Origin: Nectonema munidae
Lineage: Eukaryota; Nematomorpha; Nectonematoida; Nectonematidae
DNA length: 64,000 nucleotides
Assembly: GCA_030549495.1 (NCBI GenBank)
Contig: JAUIRK010000278.1
Coordinates: 310,001-374,000 of the forward strand
Reading direction: 5' to 3'
The notes beneath the pieces were generated by a model. It searched no databases. It was not told the origin of the DNA and saw only the letters and a program-made list of their open reading frames with translations. A program made the translations under genes and the position numbers. Shown piece by piece: positions 13,262 through 23,110 of this stretch (its first letter is position 1; the number at the start of each line of letters is the position of its first letter).

Positions 13262-13683
13262 TCACTTTATTTTCACGTTTAGGATAAACGCGTTTAGTAG
13301 AACTACGTGTTTAGCTTGAACGTGTTTAGATTTTGAAACAATTAATTTATAAATAGAACTAAAGCATGCAAAAAGCACACGAGTATTTTCATCAAACTTT
13401 TTTTCAAAATTCAAAAAGTTTGAACTTTTGAAAAATGGATAAACATCTTTAATAAATTTTAGTTGTACTAGTCCCAAAATTGATAGGATTTTGGATAATT
13501 CAGATCGAAAACATAGTAGATCATCAATAACAAAGTTAAAGCTTCTTTTATTTTGTTCCCAGCGTAAATTTTGATGCCATGCCCAACTATATAAATTTCC
13601 TTAATCTTTCTATTTTCAATATAAGAAAACATCTTTGGTGGGCTTTCTGGTACGCTAATGACATTTTCTATTGAGTTCTAAAT
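13262..13683 (-). pseudogene. Unnamed coding relic with one frameshift
   Basis: Minus-strand reading gives NSIENVISVPESPPKMF, then IKEALTLLLMIYYVFDL and NYPKSYQ. One frame over it continues ILGLVQLKFIKDVYPFF to a stop at 13262. The YVFDL-NYPKSY block looks like a conserved stretch of uncharacterised animal proteins often carried in transposon-like genes. The frame change in the middle of the conserved block indicates a pseudogene. I cannot name the family. Confidence 0.45.
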
Positions 13684-13797
13684 GAAAAAAATGCCTTTAA
13701 CTTTTTATTATTTATAGAAGTTTACTTGATGTTCCAGAAAAAGCTCCTCCCTTTTACATTTTAACTGTAAACATTTTTTCAGTTTTTTCAATGTCTC

Positions 13798-16700
13798 CTA
13801 AACTTCTAAATCTTCAGTATCGGAGAATATTTCCTGAAAAAATCAGAATTAGAAATAAATTTGTATCTTTGAAAAAATTTTTTACCTTATATTTATTTAT
13901 TTGCAGAACTTTGTCAACTTTTGTTAGAAAATCAATCCAATTCTCTTCAATCTTGGTTGAATCTAAATTTTGTTTGAGCATAAAAAATTCTTTTTCAATT
14001 CTAAATTAAAGAAATAATTCCAAATAACAAAATATTGTAAAGATCATACAAATTCTTTTCTCTTCAAATACACAAATTTGTCAATTATATCTTTCATCAT
14101 ATCATTGATTTCTTTTCTTCTATGTTGAAAAGTTATTTCTTGGGCAAAAAACATTTTTGCTCGAACTTGAAAAAGTTCTTCTTTTTCTATTTCTAAAATT
14201 TTTTTTGCTTCTGAAATTTTCTCATGTGAGATAGAAGTTTCTAAAATTAAAGGCCATATAAAGAAATGTTAATCAAAAATTATTTTAGGTTGGTGTGATG
14301 AATAGAAAGAATCTGAAAGGCTGGAGCTTTTATTCAACAAATAGCGCGTGAAAAGACATAACTACATATATATATATATAAGAATTTGCATAGTAAAAGA
14401 AAAGTCTATATTAATAGAATAGAAGAATTGTGATGTTCAGAGAAGTGTTAATGACAAATAATTAATGACAAAAATAAATATAAACTATGACAGATAATTA
14501 TGGTTAAATGAAAAGATATTATGTGTAAGTTTATAAACAAAAATGATGATAATAGTAATAATAATAATAATGAAGAAGGGTTATTTGAATAATACAATCT
14601 TCCGCACTAATGGGAATTGTCTATGCCATATTTCTTGACAGGCTTTCGTTCCCTTGTTGATCTTCTTAGGTGTGGTGCTTCCACTTTTGATTCTTCACCG
14701 TTGCTGGGTTCTTCGTTTGGAGAAGGATCCTTAGTGTATTCAGAGCAAGAGGTTTCTTCTAATTCCTTTTCAGTTTGGTTGGGGGCAAGATGCTTGAGAG
14801 CCACGGTGTTCTCCTTCCCATTTTGCGATTTTACCCTTGCGCATTGCGGATTAATTTCCAAAAGTTCGACTAACTCCACTTGAGGCTTTGCTTTCGACGG
14901 GATAGGGAATTTCTTCATCCAAACAGTTTTTGTATTAGACAGCCAATCTGGAACTTTATTTTTGGCGCTGTTTCTTTCAAACTTAAATAATCTTTCATGC
15001 GGAGTTTCATTAGTTGATGTGTTCAGAAGTGTTCGGAGTGCATTCAAGCAATCTGGAAGAACGTCTTCCCATTTTTCGATGGACAGTCCTTGAGTCTCTG
15101 TTGCTAAAGTGACGGTTTTCCAGATAATTCCGTTGTATCTTTCGCATTGAGAATTGCCTTGAGGATTATAAGCTGTTGTGAAAGTCGAGGCTACGCCTTT
15201 ACTTAAAAGAAAAGTTTTAAGTTCACTCGATAAAAATGAGCTCCCGCGATCTGAGTGTACATATTTAGGTAGTCCAAAGATTGCGAAAACTTCTTGCAAA
15301 CATTTTATTACCGTAGTTGACGTCGTATCCTTGCAAGGAAAAGCAAATGGAAATCTAGAATACTCGTCAATGATAGTGAGAATGTACTTGTTCTTGGTTT
15401 CTGATGGCAAAGGACCTTTGAAGTCGATAGATAGTCTATCAAATGGTTTTGTAGACTTTACCATGTGGTCTCCGTAAGACTTGAAGAATCTTGGTTTGCA
15501 TTTACAACAGACTTGGCAGTTCTTTGTCATCACTTTTATTTCGTCCATTGAAAAGGGTAGGTTCTTTTCTCTGACAAAGTGACTCATTCTTCGCACTCCA
15601 GGATGGATCAGTGAGTCATGCAGCTCTTTTAGCTTCGTCGAGTCTTTTGAAATTGAACATGCACGTGATAACGCATCTGCAGATAAATTGTCGATTCCAG
15701 GTCGATACTTGATGTCAAAGGAATATGAAGCTAACTCCAAACGCCAGCGAAGCATCTTGTCGTTTTTGATTTTGTTCTTGCCATTATTGCTAAAAATGCA
15801 GGAAACTGCTTTCTGGTCCGTCACTACGGTAAAGTGTTGTCCAATTAGGAAGTGCTTCCAGTGTCGTACCGATGCGATGATGGCGTAAGCTTCTTTCTCC
15901 ACGATGTGTGCTTTGGTTTCTGATAGATTAAGAGTTTTGGAAAAGAATGCTACAGGCCTTCCATTTTGCAAGAGTGAGGCGGCGATTGTCTTCTCTGAAG
16001 CGTCTGTTTCCACAACGAATGGCACACCACTCTTGGTTGCGTGTAAAGCAGATCTACCAATTTCTTCTTTGAGAGAGTGAATTACTTTTATTTGACTGTT
16101 GGTTAGAGGAAAGGAGGTCACTTTTGTTAGAGATTGAACTTTCGTGGAGTAATTGGAAATCCATTTGGCGTAATATGAGAAGAATCCCATCATTCTTTTC
16201 AATTCAGCAGAACTTCGCGGTATCGGCATTTCTGTCAGAGGTTTGATGCGATCCTTGTCAGGCCTTAGCTCCCCATCACCAATCTCATATCCAAGAAACT
16301 TGATAGATGCGAGTCCTTGCTTACTTTTGCTCCAATTGATGTTTAGTTGATAGGAATTGGCTGCGTTAAGAAAAGACTTTAGATTGCGATCGTGTTGCTC
16401 CAAAGTCTTCCCACAGATTATTACATCGTCTATGTAAGAAAAAGTATCACTAAGTTTATTTAACGAAATAAAGTTATTGATGTATCGCTGAAATGCAGAG
16501 GCCCCATTGGTTACTCCCATCGGAATTTTCGTGAATTGATAAAGTCTACCGTCAGCTTCAAACCCAGTGTACATTCGCTCGTCTTTTCCCAGTTCCACTT
16601 GATAATAAGCTTCGGAAAGATCAATTAAACTGAAGTATTTGAATTTGGCTACTTTATGTGCCAATTCATTTACATCAGGCAAAGGATAGGCGTCAGCTAA

Positions 16701-19230
16701 GGTAAACTTATTTATCGTGCGTGAAAAGTCAACTACCATTCTCTTCCCTCCGGCGGTTTTGGGAACAAGGACAACTTGAGCTCGCCATGGAGAATTGGAT
16801 TCTTCGATAACTCCAGCTTTCAGCAGTCTCTGGACTTCACTTCGTATAAATCGCTGATCATCTTCACTGAACTTTCTAGTTCTTGTTATCTGAGGTCGAC
16901 AATTAGCAGACAAGAATCTAAAAAGTTTCACTTCATTCGAGTTCTTTGTGGCACATGTATGACGAGCTTCAAGGTTTCCACTGTGATATTGGAAATCCAA
17001 AGAAGGTTCTTTCCCACGGAATTCAATGGTGATGTCTTTATGTCTTTTGAGAAAACTAATTCCCAAGATGACCTCTTTCCACAAGTTAGGTAAAATCAAG
17101 AACTCCACATTATCGTAGACTTTATTTTGAATTTGCAATTGAGCATGAGTTTTTCCCATAACCTGCATTTTGAACTTGCTAGAAGCCATGCTGACCTTTT
17201 CTTTACAGGGATATAGCTTTAAATTCAGTCGACGAGCAGTATCTTTGTCCAAGAAGTTGTCGGTGCTCCCAGTGTCGACGAGTACTTGACATTTAGAGCC
17301 GTTGAGAAGAACGATGCTTTTCCAGCTGGATTTCTTCGACGTTCCATTGATGTTTGAAACGTTTTTCTTTGCAGATCGACAAACTTTGGAGAAATGTCCA
17401 AGTTTTCCACACTTGAAGCAGGTATGACGCTTGGCAGGACACAACTCTCTAGAGTTTCTAGGGTGTCTTTTACCTCCACAGAAGTAGCAATTTCCATTTG
17501 AAGATTTTAAAAAGGAAGAACAACTATCCATCTCTGACGCTTCACGATTTTGACGGGTTGAGAGTTCATCAGGTTGGTTCTCGTTTGCGGTTGCAGCAAG
17601 CGTTAGGGTATTGGACGCGTAGCTTTCGCTTTGGCTTAAAGCTTGCTCCATAGCTCTAGCTTGATTGACTGCGGTGTTGAGATCAAGTTTCGTGTTTTCA
17701 AGAAGTCTGGTTCGAATAGCACTGTTCCTCAATCCAGAGATGAGAGAATCTCTTATGAAAAGATCTTTGTGCTCATCGGCAGTTACTTCTTTGAATTCGC
17801 AATTCATGGATAACACCTTCAAGGATTGAAAGAAAGAGTCGACGGTCTCGTCACTTGATTGAACGCGCGTTGAGAGGAGGTGCCTTGCATGAACTTCGTT
17901 AGGAACTTTGACGTATGCACTTTCCCATTGCTTTATTGCCATCTCATAACTTGACGCTTTTTGTATGCTTTCAGCAACGTCAGGTCCCAAGTGAATGATG
18001 AGAAGTTCAAGCTTGTTGGGACTGTGATCCTTCAAACAGTCAAGGTAGTAAGTGAATCCTCTAAACCAGTGCTTCCATAACTTTCCACTTTGTTCTTCGT
18101 TAGGGAGAACGTTGAACTCCTTTGGTCTGACGGCTTTTTCCATAAAGGGTTGGATGTTGAATAAAATTGTGATGAATAGAAAGAATCTGAAAGGCTGGAG
18201 CTTTTATTCAACAAATAGCGCGTGAAAAGACATAACTACATATATATATATATAAGAATTTGCATAGTAAAAGAAAAGTCTATATTAATAGAATAGAAGA
18301 ATTGTGATGTTCAGAGAAGTGTTAATGACAAATAATTAATGACAAAAATAAATATAAACTATGACAGATAATTATGGTTAAATGAAAAGATATTATGTGT
18401 AAGTTTATAAACAAAAATGATGATAATAGTAATAATAATAATAATGAAGAAGGGTTATTTGAAGAAACTGGGTAACGTCGAAGAAACTTCTAGAGTTTCT
18501 GGAAAGATTACATGATGATGAAGCTGTTCTTTTTTTAGCCCATCGCCTGCTAATATTTCTAATTTTTTGCGAAAGTTTTTTTGTGAAATGAGACTGAAAT
18601 TTAAATTTTGAATATAAAAAATTTGTTAAATCACATTTACCAAGGGGTGGTTTCCATACGGAAAGCTAATACAGTTGTATTTGTTGTAAAGGTTTTTGCC
18701 TAACGTCTGATACTGTTCTTAAGATCCAGTAGTCAATATAGATGATAAGCAGTTTCTTCAATCATCCTATCAAACTCTTTAAAAATCTTACCTCTTTCTA
18801 ATAAAGTTTTTATTTTTTCAGAATAGTTTTGGAAGTAAAATGAATCTTGAATTGTGTTCTATAGATAGAGTTTGGAAAAAACAATTATATCGCAGTCAAA
18901 CAAACTTCCTCTTTTCATTAGCATATATTTTCTCAAAATAATTGAAGAACAATACTATTATTTTATTTTTATGAAAAGAAGTTATGAAGTCACTGAATGA
19001 GAACTTAGTAAAAATGAATAAATTTAAATCAAAATAAAAGTTACGTTAGAACCACACTTCTGCGGGATTGTAGACTCATCAGAGATTAAAGAAAGTGATG
19101 TAACTTGTCGAGAATCAACCTTCCCTACTGAAAGAGGTTCTCGTTTTTGTAACCTTTTGTATCCGTTGGTCAATTGTCCGAGTACCCTGTGGGCATGTGT
19201 CTGAGAGCTTCTCTTGTGTCGGAGTTTAAA
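13798..19230 (-). CDS. Unnamed seven-exon gene, coiled-coil-like C-terminus, gypsy element in one intron
   Basis: Minus-strand exons joined by GT-AG introns with matching phases: a (about 19230-19045, 5' limit uncertain), b 18858-18792, c 18665-18641 (25-nt microexon), d 18593-18469, e 14240-14072, f 14000-13886, g 13833-13798 ending in TAG. Protein pieces in order include ISDESTIPQKCGSN, DSFYFQNYSEKIKTLLERG, FRMETTPC, FRKKLEILAGDGLKKEQL, KILEIEKEELFQVRAK, RRKEINDMMKDIIDKF, ENWIDFLTKVDKVL and IFSDTEDLEV. The C-terminal part is rich in K and E with heptad-like spacing and is probably helical. Intron sizes are 186, 126, 47, 71 and 52 nt, except the d-e intron, which contains a gypsy element and would otherwise be about 58 nt. 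No start codon is assigned. I do not recognise the family. Phase agreement across all junctions makes chance unlikely. Confidence 0.6.
14294..14589 (-). repeat. 3' LTR of the gypsy element
   Basis: 296 bp, identical by eye to 18168-18463. It holds a (TA)n TATA-like run and an AATAAA signal (minus strand). The gag-pol stop lies only 17 bp away. Confidence 0.9.
14607..18143 (-). CDS. Gypsy gag-pol polyprotein (single frame, 1178 aa)
   Basis: One continuous frame. Parts in order: Gag region (about residues 1-215), two CCHC-like zinc knuckles (about 218-256, CYFCGG and CFKCGKLGH), aspartic protease near residue 289 (LVDTGSTDNFLD), reverse transcriptase with the SYIDDVIICG box near 571, RNase H near 708-715 (VVETDASEKT), and integrase with an H-H-C-C region near 835-885 and the SIDFKGPLPS block near 904. 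The protease-RT-RNaseH-integrase order is that of Ty3/gypsy (Metaviridae). Gag and Pol share one frame without a shift, as in the Tf1-type group. A clear chromodomain is not visible. Open frames on the opposite strand here are shadows. Confidence 0.93.
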   Translation of the reverse strand: MEKAVRPKEFNVLPNEEQSGKLWKHWFRGFTYYLDCLKDHSPNKLELLIIHLGPDVAESIQKASSYEMAIKQWESAYVKVPNEVHARHLLSTRVQSSDETVDSFFQSLKVLSMNCEFKEVTADEHKDLFIRDSLISGLRNSAIRTRLLENTKLDLNTAVNQARAMEQALSQSESYASNTLTLAATANENQPDELSTRQNREASEMDSCSSFLKSSNGNCYFCGGKRHPRNSRELCPAKRHTCFKCGKLGHFSKVCRSAKKNVSNINGTSKKSSWKSIVLLNGSKCQVLVDTGSTDNFLDKDTARRLNLKLYPCKEKVSMASSKFKMQVMGKTHAQLQIQNKVYDNVEFLILPNLWKEVILGISFLKRHKDITIEFRGKEPSLDFQYHSGNLEARHTCATKNSNEVKLFRFLSANCRPQITRTRKFSEDDQRFIRSEVQRLLKAGVIEESNSPWRAQVVLVPKTAGGKRMVVDFSRTINKFTLADAYPLPDVNELAHKVAKFKYFSLIDLSEAYYQVELGKDERMYTGFEADGRLYQFTKIPMGVTNGASAFQRYINNFISLNKLSDTFSYIDDVIICGKTLEQHDRNLKSFLNAANSYQLNINWSKSKQGLASIKFLGYEIGDGELRPDKDRIKPLTEMPIPRSSAELKRMMGFFSYYAKWISNYSTKVQSLTKVTSFPLTNSQIKVIHSLKEEIGRSALHATKSGVPFVVETDASEKTIAASLLQNGRPVAFFSKTLNLSETKAHIVEKEAYAIIASVRHWKHFLIGQHFTVVTDQKAVSCIFSNNGKNKIKNDKMLRWRLELASYSFDIKYRPGIDNLSADALSRACSISKDSTKLKELHDSLIHPGVRRMSHFVREKNLPFSMDEIKVMTKNCQVCCKCKPRFFKSYGDHMVKSTKPFDRLSIDFKGPLPSETKNKYILTIIDEYSRFPFAFPCKDTTSTTVIKCLQEVFAIFGLPKYVHSDRGSSFLSSELKTFLLSKGVASTFTTAYNPQGNSQCERYNGIIWKTVTLATETQGLSIEKWEDVLPDCLNALRTLLNTSTNETPHERLFKFERNSAKNKVPDWLSNTKTVWMKKFPIPSKAKPQVELVELLEINPQCARVKSQNGKENTVALKHLAPNQTEKELEETSCSEYTKDPSPNEEPSNGEESKVEAPHLRRSTRERKPVKKYGIDNSH
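18155..18166 (-). other. Likely self-priming primer binding site of the gypsy element
   Basis: On the minus strand TTTTATTCAACA begins one base after the 5' LTR. It is exactly complementary to TGTTGAATAAAA inside the LTR (18202-18213), which lies about 30 bases downstream of a TATA-like run and is therefore a plausible RNA start. That arrangement is the one known from Tf1/sushi-type elements, which prime from their own RNA 5' end instead of a tRNA. Confidence 0.6.
18168..18463 (-). repeat. 5' LTR of the gypsy element
   Basis: 296 bp, identical by eye to the 3' copy. Contains a TATA-like (TA)n run and the putative RNA start described with the primer site. Its outer edge abuts the exon d splice donor of the host gene. 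Confidence 0.9.
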
Positions 19231-19623
19231 TCTTTTTTTTTATATATTTGAGTGGACATATGTGTGCTTGTAGGTATGTGTGTCAAGGCGATTTCATCTG
19301 TCTTGTGTCTCTGAGTCTTTGAAATATTTGAGAAGTAATTGAAAACACTTTAGTATTCATTCTGAAAGATTTTCGTGTCCCAGAAAAAAACTTTTTGAAA
19401 TGTGGGCCAAGAAGTATTATTATAGGTATGAAAGCTACTGCTTAAGTTCAATTTTTTTTAACATTTTTTATAATTACACTTTGTAACACATCCTTTCATT
19501 TCCACGTGTTTAATTTCAGAATGTAACTAGAAAAAATGTAAGGCAACAAAATTTCGTTTAAAAGAACTTCATCCCGATAACAATATTTTCAGGTAATCCG
19601 GTTCGCAAGTATCTAAGTTCGCC

Positions 19624-19636
19624 TATATATATAAGA
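19624..19636 (+). promoter_or_regulatory. TATA box of the first gene-pair copy
   Basis: tatatatataaga, 78 bases before the ATG. The same 13 bases occur 77 bases before the ATG of the second copy, although sequence further upstream is unrelated. A TCATTT initiator-like word follows at 19649. Conservation of this element in both copies argues that each gene has its own promoter. Confidence 0.65.
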
Positions 19637-19701
19637 TCCATGCATATATCATTTTATTGTGTTTTAAGACAACTTACTTTTTCCTTTCTGTGATTGTTGT
19701 G

Positions 19702-20277
19702 ATGCAAGTGATGAAGAGCCAGGGAGTGTTGAAGAAAAGTTTAAAAGATTATGACGAACAATCATCTCAACACTTTTTTCATCCATACCAAGACTTTGGT
19801 GATAGAGGCGAAGATGATGATTTCAAGAAGCGCAATATGCAAGTCAGTGATGAAGAATGGAGGAGTGAGAGCAGGAATGCTTTGACATCCATTTTGAAAG
19901 GATTGGAGCCGTCACAACAACCAACTTTATTGGAAAATGGCGAAGAAGCATCCACCTTGAAAAAGATTATCCATGCAATGGCAGTCAATCAAAATAGAGG
20001 AAATGATGACATGCAGCTTTGGAAGAGAGGAAATAGAGAAATGTACCTGCCAAAAAGTATTTATGAGGAAAAACGAATTTCATCAATTCTTAATCCATTC
20101 ATCATGTTGAATAAGAATGACAAGGAATTGATTGAAATGCTAAAGAAAGCGTTGAAAGATGAGCAAGAAATGAAGAAAATAAAAAATGCTAAAATTCCAA
20201 AAAGTGCAAGAAATGAATATGGCATGGTCAAAGATCTGCGCACACAAAAAATGGTTCAAATGATGAATTTAACTTAA
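19702..20277 (+). CDS. Unknown protein, tandem copy 1
   Basis: Intronless frame of 191 codons from the first ATG (19702). In-frame sequence upstream of that ATG is open and hydrophobic (TTYFFLSVIVV), like a signal peptide core, but has no ATG; it starts at a TTG (19657). So either the protein begins at 19702 without a signal, or a non-AUG or upstream-exon start is used. The protein is charged, with dibasic sites (KKR at about residue 43 from the ATG, LWKR about residue 108) and a lysine-rich helical C-terminus (ELIEMLKKALKDEQEMKK). No family recognised. AATAAA lies at 20339. Its partner at 23.7 kb is almost identical over the middle third but diverged at the C-terminus. Confidence 0.7.
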   Translation: MQVMKSQGVLKKSLKDYDEQSSQHFFHPYQDFGDRGEDDDFKKRNMQVSDEEWRSESRNALTSILKGLEPSQQPTLLENGEEASTLKKIIHAMAVNQNRGNDDMQLWKRGNREMYLPKSIYEEKRISSILNPFIMLNKNDKELIEMLKKALKDEQEMKKIKNAKIPKSARNEYGMVKDLRTQKMVQMMNLT

Positions 20278-20338
20278 CTTTTAAATATCTAAGTCCATAT
20301 TCAATATAATTGCTCTTTTTTTCTTTTTATAGTATTTA

Positions 20339-20344
20339 AATAAA
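20339..20344 (+). terminator. Poly(A) signal of copy 1
   Basis: AATAAA 62 bases after the stop codon, followed by ttgcatt. The same words occur at the same distance in copy 2. Confidence 0.65.
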
Positions 20345-22500
20345 TTGCATTCATCATCATTTGAAAAATATGGATCAAGAAAACTAAAAATATCTTTTTT
20401 TAATTTAAAAAATCTGCACATTTTTTATCCAAAAAAATTAAGAAAGGGTATTAAAAAATAATGGCTACAAATTTGTAATTAAATTACCTATTAAATTTTT
20501 TTAGTTTTTCGGTATCGCGTTCAAGGCAAGAATAATTTTCGATAGCTGGAATTACTAAAGACTGGTAAATGGAAGACTGGAAATGGTATATCACAATATA
20601 GCGGGAGACATAAACAAATATAACAAATTATATGTGGAGTAAAATTGAATCTTTATGTTGTTATCTGTCTATAAACAAGAAGCAGTATACATTATATGTT
20701 TACGTTGTTAAACGAAGTATGCTAAAATCTAGGTAGAAAACTAGCCAATAAACAAGCTCGTACTGGCGCTAATAAAGTCCAATTTGACAATTACCCAATC
20801 ACAATTGAGCTCGTAATCCCTTTATTTTTTCTTTTTAATTTTTCTTTTTGAAAAATGCAATGTTCAATAATGATGTATAATGATTTGTAAAGTTGATTAT
20901 GTTCGAACTTACAATTAAGCAAAATAAATCCTTCAGTTTTTATTAGAATATACCAAAAAGGTTCTTTTTGATAAGCTCCAAAAATAATAAGTTGACAAAT
21001 GATACCTTGACTTAAAAGTTAGCGATATTTTATTAATTTGTTTTTTTCATTGTTTCGTATAAAATATTCCAAAATTTATTTTTGTCTTGTTTGTTATATA
21101 CTTTGAATAAATGGTTTTTGAATTATGACTGCTTCATTTTTTTTAATATAAAAGCCACTTTTTTTTATATCTTTTGAATATACTGTCAAAATTATACAAT
21201 TTGAGTAGAACAAAAAAAGCAAGTATATCTTAATGCTAAGGGTTATTTAACTACAATTGGCACTGATCCTTATATGTTATACTCTTATTTTCTACTTATG
21301 AAAGCTGACTTAGACAAAATATGATTCAAATAAATTATTTTGCATGTATAAAAAACAGCTAAATTCTTCAACGTGAAAACTTTTTTCAAGAAAGCAAAAG
21401 CATCTAAAACGAATAAGTTGAAGTTTTCTGAATATTGGAAAAGAATTCCTTGTATTAAGTGATTCAAGTTGGGGGTCAAGATTTAGCCATTATGACAACA
21501 ACTCAATGATCTCTAATCAAAAGCTGTGAAATCAATAAGAATTGGAATGAATAATGAAAAGCAAAACTAGGAGAACTTGACTTGTGGAAAATATAAAAGA
21601 AGTTTTTGAAGCTTTGCCTAAAAGCCAGCAAAGACTATTTAGAAGTCGATTTGAAACATTTGTGAATGCTCTGCGCGACCTATTGGAATGAATTATGGGC
21701 GCATCTGTAAGAAAATTTAATAAACAGGCGATTTCATTCAATTTTTTTCGAAAGTAAAATTTTTCTGAAAAATCAATGCACGAAAGCAGTTTTAATGTAG
21801 AGGATTAATCCTTAACACACAATGAACATATTCAATGATATCATCTTACGGATCTGAAGTATATCTCTTCTTTTATAAAGGCAAATTAAACTTGTTTGAA
21901 GTATATACACTGATATGCTCAAAAATTGGAAGGGCCAGTGCGATTGGTTCTCATTTTTACACAATCTTTTTTTCATTTTCAGTCAATTCATTAAATACAA
22001 GTTTTTTCTTTTTAATCTTCGAGCTCTTTGTTGTGATCATAGTTCATACTCAGCATTTAAAGAGTCCTTCCACTAAGACTTCCAATTGAACGAGTGAGTA
22101 TGATATTATCTTGCCAACAAATATCTATTTCATATTTCTCCTTTTTTCAGCTCTCAAATTATTTACATCCATTAATAATTCTTCAAGATTAGTTATAGGC
22201 TTACTCATTAAAATTTATGTCCTAACTCTTTGAAAATCGTATATATGCTTGTTTAATTTAATTTACACAGGAAAAAGTGTTTTATCCAAAAATGATTCCA
22301 TTTATTTAAAACTTTTACAATTTTGTTAGTTTTGGAACACATATAAGGTATCTTTGATTTATTTGTGTACTGTGATTTATTCATAAAAGATATATTCAAA
22401 AATTTACATTAGTTTGTCATAAAATAATTTTGTTAGAGATAAATTAACTCTTTTGAAAAATATTTGAGCAATTACTTAAAGCTGCTTTGCCATATTATAT
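20345..22500. other. Spacer between the paired genes, part of the duplicated block
   Basis: The first 400 or so bases resemble the sequence after copy 2. At 20732 the words gaaaactagccaataaac recur at 25209 with small changes, so the duplication once included about 0.5-1 kb of 3' flank. At 21582-21692 a plus-strand frame reads ENIKEVFEALPKSQQ and FRSRFETFVNALRDLLE to a stop. It looks coding, a little like a BESS-type motif, but has no start or acceptor I could fit. Minus-strand snippets near 22.0 and 22.2 kb (MITTKSSKIKKKKLVF; MSKPITNLEELLMDV) are also coding-like and unresolved. Confidence 0.3.
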
Positions 22501-22605
22501 AAAGGTAAAGGTATCGTGGGGTGTTTTCTTCGAGAAGGCGCAATTGCGCCGCCTGTATCGAACTATAAGAAAATAACCTAGTATCTACCAACCTTAGTCA
22601 AGTTT
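22501..22605 (-). repeat. SINE copy, truncated
   Basis: Plus-strand text aaaggtaaaggtatcgtggg, then cgagaaggcgcaattgcgcc and gtatcgaactat, is the body and tail of the SINE best seen at 63020-63165. Most of the tRNA-like head, including the B box, is deleted; only tagtatctaccaacctta remains. Confidence 0.7.
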
Positions 22606-22854
22606 AAGTGAAAATATATATCAAGATCAAAATTAGAATAATGAAAATTTTTCTGATTTAACATTAATTAAAATAACAAGCAATATTAACATTTTGCACA
22701 GCAAAACAAAAATCAGTACCCTTATTATTTGATTATAAACGCATTAAAAACCTGCTATTGATTGATTAATTTGGGAAATGTTTATGAAGTTAAAGATGCG
22801 TACAAAATATGAACTATAAAAAATTTGTTCTATTAGAAAACATTTGCTATTGGT

Positions 22855-23110
22855 TAACCTAACCTGATCTCTTTACAAAGAAATAACGTCTTTTCTGATT
22901 AATTAGAAAATGCATGTTGACATTTTTGACTTTCAATTGGCCTAATTGCAACTTAAGCTTGACTAAGCCATCATATTTTAGGTAGCCAAGTTTTTGAATT
23001 TCTTCTTTAATTATTCTTTTTTAATTAAAGCCTCTTCTGACAAAGGTAAAGCACATCTCGCATATTTCGCTTCTCAGAAGAACATTTCCTTCGATTTAAA
23101 CTAACGCTAA
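22855..23110 (-). pseudogene. Unrecognised coding-like stretch
   Basis: One minus-strand frame reads EGNVLLRSEICEMC, FTFVRRGF, an in-frame TAA, then KRIIKEEIQKLGYLKYDGLV, KLKLQLGQLKVKNVNMHF and INQKRRYFFVKRS. Apart from one stop the frame is open for about 80 codons with an ordinary amino-acid mix. It could be one or two exons of a host gene or a decayed element. No family recognised. Confidence 0.3.

Larger units (their letters stand above)
14294..18463 (-). mobile_element. Whole Ty3/gypsy LTR retrotransposon
   Basis: Two 296-bp long terminal repeats (14294-14589 and 18168-18463) flank one long gag-pol frame on the minus strand. The repeats read identical base for base, so the insertion is very recent on an evolutionary scale. 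The element looks whole and I see no breaks. I could not find matching target duplications at its outer edges. It lies in the same orientation as the surrounding unnamed gene, inside the intron between exons d and e, starting five bases after the splice donor. Confidence 0.9.

Noticed and set aside
14617-17497. Several open frames of 60-105 codons opposite or out of frame with the gypsy polyprotein
   Set aside because: They lie entirely within the long gag-pol frame on the other strand or another frame and show no domain; shadows.
14284-18475. Target-site duplication for the gypsy element
   Set aside because: Outer flanks ggttgg and gaaactg do not match in any register I tried, so none is claimed.
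19779-20243. Minus-strand frames of 60-69 codons over both gene-pair copies
   Set aside because: They mirror the plus-strand genes and are conserved only because the plus-strand frame is.
22010-22210. Minus-strand snippets MSKPITNLEELLMDV and MITTKSSKIKKKKLVF as exons of one gene
   Set aside because: Both look coding, but I could not find donors and acceptors with agreeing phase to join them, so no gene is called.
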